Assembly (NCBI RefSeq): GCF_001656035.1 | Contig: NZ_CP010029.1 | Coordinates: 3,780,074-3,844,073 of the forward strand | DNA length: 64,000 bases | Reading direction: 5' to 3' | Source: Yersinia entomophaga | Lineage (GTDB): Bacteria > Pseudomonadota > Gammaproteobacteria > Enterobacterales > Enterobacteriaceae | Position numbers and translations under genes: made by a program | Shown: positions 58,609 to 64,000 of the stretch, in pieces | Numbering within the stretch: the first letter of the stretch is position 1 | How the letters are laid out: each line of letters begins with the position of its first letter | The notes under the pieces: generated by a model | Databases searched by the model: none | Told to the model about the DNA's origin: nothing | Seen by the model: the letters and a program-made list of their open reading frames with translations, nothing else

Positions 58609-58811
58609 TTGGAAATATAGAGTTTTATATTTCAGACGGTTAATTTGTTACTGGCCCATTTATTAACTCGCCGTATGTATTGTTAGTCGAATAATAAATC
58701 TGACTTTGTTCAGTGTTTTTGACGTTTGATCAGAAGAATCGCAGCCCAATTCGTTATACCTCATCACTTATTTCGTCACCTTACTACGTTTTGTTTAATA
58801 AGGAGGGCGGG

Positions 58812-59258
58812 ATGAATGGCTCTATTGTGTTAAACAAGCGTTAGAATTTGCTGACCATTAATGATGAATAATACGTCTTATCAATAAATAAGGTGTTATT
58901 ACCGGAACACCTGTATCACCGCGCCGATGACGTGATTTCCCGCGATGATCTGCTCAGTACTTGCCGGCTGGATCGCGTGGTTTCGCCGGTATTTTTTCCG
59001 GGTACCATCAAACATATTCGCGATGTATTGCGCAAAACTACCTAGGCTGAAGTCATTACCCAGGCTGAAGTAATAAAGACGCATAAAAGGGGAGAGAAAG
59101 TCTATTTGAGTGGATTATCGGATAGCGGGCAGCTGCAATGGGGTAAGAATGCCAGCCAGCAGTATTGGGGGAGCGGCTCTCAACGGCGAAAAAGGCGCTG
59201 CCGAGCTGTATCTACTCAGTGGAGCTTGCCACTACAGCAAAATGCCCGTCGGGGTTAA
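58812..59258 (+). pseudogene. Broken ToxR/CadC-type winged-helix regulator gene
   Basis: A strong RBS (AAGGAGGG) precedes ATG 58812 and MNGSIVLNKR, the typical start of short ToxR-like regulators. One continuous frame then carries stops at 58842, 58869 and 59043. Between the last two it reads [20 protein letters not shown] and [18 protein letters not shown], which fits the recognition-helix part of a winged-helix domain (compare VISRDELL...SPNTI...I..LRK). After the third stop the frame stays open for 70 more codons. It is a decayed regulator inserted where E. coli has other genes between fruA and nfo. Confidence 0.6.
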
Positions 59259-59268
59259 ACCCGCAGGC
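59244..59268 (-). terminator. Terminator of nfo
   Basis: On the minus strand, GCCTGCGGG and CCCGACGGGC form an interrupted GC-rich stem followed by ATTTTGC, 22 bases past the nfo stop. Confidence 0.6.
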
Positions 59269-59290
59269 ATACTTTAGATAATGGTGATGA

Positions 59291-60136
59291 CTAGATTTCT
59301 TCCTGTGATTTCAGCCAGGCGATTTCTTCCGGCCAGATATCCGGGTTAACGGTTTCCAGAATCAGCGGAATATTGTCAAAACGCGGATCGCGCATAATGT
59401 AGCTGAAGACGGTTTTCCCGATGTTACCTTCGCCCAGACTGTGGTGGCGGTCGACCCGACTGTTAAATTCGCTTTTGGCATCATTCAAATGCATTCCACG
59501 TAAATATTCGAAACCGACGATCTCACCCAGCGCGGCAAAAGTATTCTGACAGTCTTCTTCTGTACGCAAATCATAGCCAGCGGCAAAGGCGTGGCAGGTA
59601 TCAATACATACGCCGACGCGGCTTTTATCTTCTACACCGTCGATAATGGCGGCCAGATGTTCAAATTTGAACCCGAGATTACTGCCCTGACCAGCGGTGT
59701 TCTCGATGACGGCAGCCACGCCCTGAGTTGCATCCAGCGCGATATTGATCGATTCGGCAATGCGCGCCAGACAGCGGTCTTCATCGATTTGCATTAAATG
59801 GCTACCGGGGTGAAAGTTCAGCAAGGTCAGCCCCAGTTGCTGACAGCGCGTCAGCTCGTCGATGAAGGCTTCGCGAGATTTCTCCAGCGCTTCCGTGACC
59901 GGGTGGCCAAGGTTAATCAGGTAACTGTCGTGAGGCAAAATATGGGCGGGACTGTAGTTAAATTTCTCACAGGCTCGTTTGAATTTTTCAATCACATCTT
60001 CAGGAAGCGGAGCTGCACGCCATTGGCGCTGATTTTTAGTAAACAGGGCAAATGCGGTAGCCCCGATTTCGTTCGCCCGAATGACGGCTTGATCTACGCC
60101 GCCCGCAGCGCTGACATGTGCACCGACAAATTTCAT
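59291..60136 (-). CDS. nfo: Endonuclease IV
   Basis: The 281-residue AP endonuclease begins [18 protein letters not shown] and shows the family signatures [32 protein letters not shown] and [22 protein letters not shown], which carry zinc ligands. It cleaves abasic and oxidised DNA sites. RBS AGGAG is close to the ATG. The length is near the E. coli enzyme (285). It is followed by its own terminator. Confidence 0.97.
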   Translation of the reverse strand: MKFVGAHVSAAGGVDQAVIRANEIGATAFALFTKNQRQWRAAPLPEDVIEKFKRACEKFNYSPAHILPHDSYLINLGHPVTEALEKSREAFIDELTRCQQLGLTLLNFHPGSHLMQIDEDRCLARIAESINIALDATQGVAAVIENTAGQGSNLGFKFEHLAAIIDGVEDKSRVGVCIDTCHAFAAGYDLRTEEDCQNTFAALGEIVGFEYLRGMHLNDAKSEFNSRVDRHHSLGEGNIGKTVFSYIMRDPRFDNIPLILETVNPDIWPEEIAWLKSQEEI

Positions 60137-60220
60137 TCAATTCTCCTTTAATCACTCGCTCATTATGACATTGATAACGACTTGATTGAATGGCTGAAGG
60201 CAGATTGCGGATAAAGGAAT

Positions 60221-60252
60221 AAAAAACCCTCTGCCGAAGACCGGCAGAGGGT
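60221..60252 (-). terminator. Terminator of yeiH
   Basis: On the minus strand, perfect stem ACCCTCTGCCG/CGGCAGAGGGT with a 5-nt loop continues into six T, 24 bases past the yeiH stop. Confidence 0.92.
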
Positions 60253-60275
60253 AGGATGTGACTTCAATGGGGAAA

Positions 60276-61358
60276 TCAGCCAAGCCAATGTTGAACCAAC
60301 AGATTAATGCCACCGCCGCCGATAATCAGCCAGACAAACAGCATGAGCGCCAGTAATAAAGGCTTCATTCCAGCCTGACGAATCGAGCCGATATGCGTGG
60401 TCAACCCTAGCGCGGCCATGGCCATTGCCAGCAAAATAGTGTCCAGCGTAATCAAATGGCTAACGACGGTTTCTGGCAGTAAATGCAGCGAATTGAAACC
60501 GGCCATGGCGATGAAAATCACCGCAAACCACGGAATGGTAATGGCACTTTTTTGATTCTGCGAACCGGATTCTGGCTGGCGACTGCGGCTGAGATAGGCT
60601 GACAGCACGAGCAGGAAAGGAGCCAGCATCATAACGCGAATCATTTTGGTGATGACTGCGGCATTTTCCGCATCCGAGCCGATAGCATGGCCAGCCGCGA
60701 CGACCTGAGCCACTTCATGAATAGTTGAACCGGCAAAAATCCCAAAGGTTTCCTGACCGATCGGTAGCCATTGGTAGTGCAGATTTAGCTGATAAAACCA
60801 CGGATAAATGAAAATGCACAAAGTACCGAAGATCACCACGGTTGCGACCGCCACCGCCACTTTACTGGCATCGGCTTTTAGCACCGGTTCGGTTGCCATC
60901 ACCGCCGCAGCGCCGCAAATACTGCTACCGGCACCAATCAGCATCACGGTTTGCTGATCCAGCCCGAAAACTTTACGACCCAGCCAGCAAGCCAGCAGGA
61001 AGGTGGAGCTTAACGTCATCAGATCGATAAGCATGCCGGTTGCACCTACGTCAGCGACTTGCTGGAAGGTCAGACGAAAGCCATACAAAATGATACCCAG
61101 ACGTAAAAGTTGTTGTTTTGCCAACAGCACGCCCGGTGAACAAGAAGGTTGTAGCCAGGGATACAGGGTATTGCCCACTAAAATACCGAACAATATGGCT
61201 AACGTGAGCGCCCCTAATCCCAGATTGATAAACCACGGCATATCGCCCACGTGAATCGCGGCGGCGGTCAGTGCTCCGGTTAGTACCAATCCGGGAACAA
61301 AACGCATCAGTGCCGCGGGCTGCGGCCGTTGTAGAGTCTGAATCTGGTGAGTTGCCAT
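60276..61358 (-). CDS. yeiH: YeiH family putative sulfate/sulfonate exporter (UPF0324)
   Basis: The 360-residue protein has about ten hydrophobic helices and the UPF0324 motifs [56 protein letters not shown] and GTLCIFIYP. The role is not firmly known; family members are proposed anion exporters, and its regulator YeiE is linked to sulfite response. It is divergent from yeiE with one small gene between. RBS AGGAG precedes the ATG. Confidence 0.92.
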   Translation of the reverse strand: MATHQIQTLQRPQPAALMRFVPGLVLTGALTAAAIHVGDMPWFINLGLGALTLAILFGILVGNTLYPWLQPSCSPGVLLAKQQLLRLGIILYGFRLTFQQVADVGATGMLIDLMTLSSTFLLACWLGRKVFGLDQQTVMLIGAGSSICGAAAVMATEPVLKADASKVAVAVATVVIFGTLCIFIYPWFYQLNLHYQWLPIGQETFGIFAGSTIHEVAQVVAAGHAIGSDAENAAVITKMIRVMMLAPFLLVLSAYLSRSRQPESGSQNQKSAITIPWFAVIFIAMAGFNSLHLLPETVVSHLITLDTILLAMAMAALGLTTHIGSIRQAGMKPLLLALMLFVWLIIGGGGINLLVQHWLG

Positions 61359-61724
61359 CGTTATCTCCTACATCCTGTAAACACGCCGAGATAGTACAGG
61401 ATGTCAGAAGATTAGATAAATTGATTATATGGTTATAACTTATTTGTATAAGTGGTAAGGCGCGCGTTTTTCAACCGGAAAATAGATAAGCCGAAGTGGC
61501 CTACCCCAGTTTGAGCGCTTTCGTTGATTAATTATCCTATTGATAGAGTGTCAACTGCGGCTCGGGCGTGAGTCCCCATGCCTTTGGTCGAATGTTTGTC
61601 GGTTCATACTTTTTCCGAATATATAATCAAAAAAATGGTTACGACCTACTATCGCCTTACTGTTTATGCGTGAAAATAAATTCGCTGGTATACTGAGCAT
61701 TGTAATTAGAGGTTTAACGTTTGA
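61359..61724. other. Intergenic region between yeiH and the small membrane protein gene
   Basis: About 365 bases holding divergent promoters, probably including a YeiE site for yeiH. No coding frame is convincing. Confidence 0.5.
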
Positions 61725-62018
61725 ATGAAAAATACTAAAAAATATGAAAAATCGCTGCTGGCAATTATGTTGTTCACGGCAGTGTTATATCTTTTGATGC
61801 CTCCTGCGCTTATCGCCTATTTTTTCGGACTCTATAATCTGAATCCTTTTTCAATTGGCAACCTGCCGCATTTCAATCCGTTTAACACCGAACGTGGGTT
61901 GCCGCTGCACCAAATCTACTGTTATCTGCTGCTAGCCTGGCTGTTGCTGAATGGTCTGATAATTTTGGTTATCAACTTAATTCATCTGGTTTTTTTTCGA
62001 TCTGGTGATGATGAATAA
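61725..62018 (+). CDS. Small two-helix membrane protein of unknown function
   Basis: The 97-residue product begins MKNTKKYEKSLLAIMLFTAVLYLLMPPALIAYFFGLYNLNP and has a second helix near residues 65-88 before an acidic tail (FFRSGDDE). The two helices are joined by a loop of about 25 residues with aromatic and proline content. RBS AGAGG is about ten bases upstream. I do not recognise a named family. It lies between yeiH and yeiE, which are adjacent in E. coli, so it is an insertion in the conserved order. Confidence 0.65.
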   Translation: MKNTKKYEKSLLAIMLFTAVLYLLMPPALIAYFFGLYNLNPFSIGNLPHFNPFNTERGLPLHQIYCYLLLAWLLLNGLIILVINLIHLVFFRSGDDE

Positions 62019-62234
62019 CCACTGCATTAGCATTTATCAGTATTTTATTCGGCAATACCCGGCGCTTTTCTATAAAGGTGTTACCCTTAATACGATAATT
62101 ATCAGCGGTAATACGGCACTAACTCGTAGCCACGCATCTTTATAACATTGTAAATTATAGGGTTGTGTTAAAACGCGGCGTTCAAAGCCAGCGTATTGAG
62201 GGCAGGGCTGCCAATTTCAATTACAGAGACTGTT

Positions 62235-63107
62235 ATGCATATCACCTTGCGTCAGCTTGAAGTATTTACTGAGGTATTGAAAAGTGGTTCTACGACCCAG
62301 GCTTCGGTGGTTTTGGCATTGTCACAATCTGCTGTTAGCGCTGCGTTAGCTGATTTAGAAGGTCAATTAGGCGTGCAATTGTTCGACCGGGTGGGGAAAC
62401 GCCTGGTGATAAACGAGCATGGGCGCCTGCTCTATCCTAAGGCTGTAGCCTTATTAGAGCAGACCAGTGAGATAGAAGAACTCTTCCGACAGGATGTTGG
62501 GTCACTCCGCATCGCTGCCAGTAGCACCATTGGCAATTATATGCTGCCCGCTATGTTGGCGCGCTATCGTCATGATTTTCCTGCAACTCCGTTAGAACTG
62601 AATATTGGCAACAGCCTGGATGTCATTACCGCCGTGGCTGATTTCCGTAGCGATCTTGGACTGATCGAAGGGCCGTGCCATATGCCTGAATTGGTCACCC
62701 AAACCTGGCTCAGTGACGAGCTGGTGGTGTTTGCTTCTCCAGATAATCCATTGTGCCATAAGCCGATTACGTTGGATGAACTGGCTGACGCCGTATGGAT
62801 TTTGCGTGAGCGAGGTTCGGGAACGCGTGAGGTGTTGGATCACTTGCTGCTGACCCATTTGCCACACTTCACTTTACTGATGGAATTGGGCAATTCGGAA
62901 GCGATAAAGCATGCGGTGCGCTATGGCATGGGCATTAGCTGTCTTTCCCGACGAGTCATCGCCGAGCAGCTCGCGAACGGCAGTTTGGTGGAGATATCAC
63001 TGCCGCTACCGCCGTTGGTGCGGACGCTATATCTGGTTCATCATCGGCAAAAGCATCTGTCCAACGCGCTGCAACGTTTCCTGAGTTACTGTACTGAGAC
63101 AGAGTAA
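62235..63107 (+). CDS. yeiE: LysR-family regulator YeiE
   Basis: ATG 62235 gives 290 residues with a LysR helix-turn-helix ([51 protein letters not shown]) and a CysB-like effector domain ([20 protein letters not shown]). E. coli YeiE is 293 residues. It is reported to control yeiH and iron or sulfite related genes. It precedes lysP, as in E. coli. Confidence 0.94.
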   Translation: MHITLRQLEVFTEVLKSGSTTQASVVLALSQSAVSAALADLEGQLGVQLFDRVGKRLVINEHGRLLYPKAVALLEQTSEIEELFRQDVGSLRIAASSTIGNYMLPAMLARYRHDFPATPLELNIGNSLDVITAVADFRSDLGLIEGPCHMPELVTQTWLSDELVVFASPDNPLCHKPITLDELADAVWILRERGSGTREVLDHLLLTHLPHFTLLMELGNSEAIKHAVRYGMGISCLSRRVIAEQLANGSLVEISLPLPPLVRTLYLVHHRQKHLSNALQRFLSYCTETE

Positions 63108-63309
63108 TCCCGATTTCGGGTTATGGATATTCCAGAGGTTCCCCCGTGATTGTGTTGATATTTTAGACAAAACCGCCTTTTTCATTAGGATTTCACTAAT
63201 AATCTGATGGCGATCATGAAGGTATCTTATATCAGCGCATTCAGACTACCCACGCTGGCGGGATTTGTTACAATTCCGCCTCGTTTTTTTCAGGGCAGAT
63301 TAGGTAAGA

Positions 63310-64000
63310 ATGGCTCAGACAGATAATAAAATCCCCGTGCAGCATGGCGCGCAGAGATTACGCCGCGAGCTGAAATCGCGGCATTTAGCCATGATCGCTA
63401 TCGGTGGCTCTATTGGTACCGGCCTGTTTGTCGCCTCGGGCGCTACGGTTTCGCAGGCAGGGCCAGGCGGAGCATTGCTCTCGTACGCACTGATCGGCTT
63501 GATGGTGTATTTCCTGATGACCAGCCTGGGCGAATTAGCTGCCTTTATGCCGGTTTCAGGCTCATTTTCCACCTACGGTTCCAAATATGTAGAAGAAGGT
63601 TTCGGCTTCGCGCTGGGCTGGAACTATTGGTATAACTGGGCGGTCACTATCGCCGTGGATCTGGTTGCGGCGCAGTTAGTCATGAACTATTGGTTCCCGG
63701 AAACTCCCGGATGGATCTGGAGCGCACTGTTCCTGGGGCTGATGTTCCTGCTGAATTACATTTCCGTTAAAGGTTTTGGCGAAGCGGAATATTGGTTCTC
63801 ACTGATTAAAGTCACTACGGTTATCGTGTTCATCATCATCGGCGTACTGATGATTGTGGGCATCATGAAAGGTGGTGAAAGTGCGGGTTGGCACAACTGG
63901 ACGATTGGCGATGCACCGTTTGCCGGTGGCTTCTCTGCGATGATTGGCGTGGCGATGATTGTCGGTTTCTCTTTCCAGGGCACCGAATTGATCGGTATTG
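63310..64000 (+). CDS. lysP: Lysine-specific permease LysP, 5' part
   Basis: The frame from ATG 63310 is open to the window edge, giving 230 residues of a roughly 490-residue amino acid permease. It begins MAQTDNKIPVQHGAQRLRREL, then AIGGSIGTGLFVASGATVSQAGPGGALLSY, the APC superfamily helix 1 motif, and later SFQGTELIGI in helix 6. LysP takes up lysine by proton symport and in E. coli also restrains CadC. Place next to yeiE matches E. coli. Confidence 0.95.
   Translation, partial: MAQTDNKIPVQHGAQRLRRELKSRHLAMIAIGGSIGTGLFVASGATVSQAGPGGALLSYALIGLMVYFLMTSLGELAAFMPVSGSFSTYGSKYVEEGFGFALGWNYWYNWAVTIAVDLVAAQLVMNYWFPETPGWIWSALFLGLMFLLNYISVKGFGEAEYWFSLIKVTTVIVFIIIGVLMIVGIMKGGESAGWHNWTIGDAPFAGGFSAMIGVAMIVGFSFQGTELIGI

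Overview
The window looks like chromosomal DNA of an enterobacterium close to Yersinia or Serratia. The porin, MepS, YejM, RplY, RsuA and FruBKA read as close relatives of the E. coli proteins. From about 20.7 kb to the right edge the gene order follows one E. coli segment read in reverse: proL, yejM, yejL, yejK, rplY, radD, rsuA, bcr, yejG, yejFEBA, pdeN(rtn), mepS, lpxT, yeiR, yeiQ, yeiP, yeiW, fruBKA, nfo, yeiH, yeiE, lysP. Genus assignment is inference from protein similarity only.

Left part (1-20.7 kb) is more accessory. It opens with the 3' end of a type I secretion adaptor. Next come an ompC-type porin with a divergent MicF sRNA, two tRNAs (Ser-UGA, Thr-UGU), a GNAT acetyltransferase and AmpH. 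A GPH-type sugar transporter follows whose C-terminus is frameshifted, then a metallo-beta-lactamase-fold hydrolase, a secreted TIM-barrel-like protein of unknown role, and a NIPSNAP gene behind LexA-controlled dinI. A chaperone-usher fimbrial cluster comes next, with two paralogous tip-adhesin genes and a yagU gene between them. About 3 kb of gene-poor, apparently decayed DNA separates it from tRNA-Pro(GGG).

Right part (20.7-64 kb) is mostly conserved core: envelope homeostasis (yejM/lapC, mepS, lpxT), translation (rplY, rsuA, yeiP), repair (radD, nfo), peptide uptake (yejABEF), c-di-GMP hydrolysis (pdeN), hexuronate catabolism (uxuR, uxuB/yeiQ, uxuA), tryptophan uptake (mtr), TMAO/S-oxide respiration (torY-torZ), fructose PTS (fruBKA under two Cra boxes) and lysine uptake (lysP, cut by the right edge). 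Small insertions interrupt the conserved order. The most interesting is a 68-codon gene between yejK and rplY that encodes a class II microcin-like precursor. Others are a broken DeoR regulator, a broken ToxR-type winged-helix gene and a small fimbrillin-like gene.

The three observations most worth following are the microcin-like peptide at 24478-24684, a perfect 18-nt complementarity between the 5' and 3' untranslated regions of mepS, and the fimbrial cluster with two adhesins around yagU. I saw no CRISPR array, no insertion sequence, no integrase and no rRNA.
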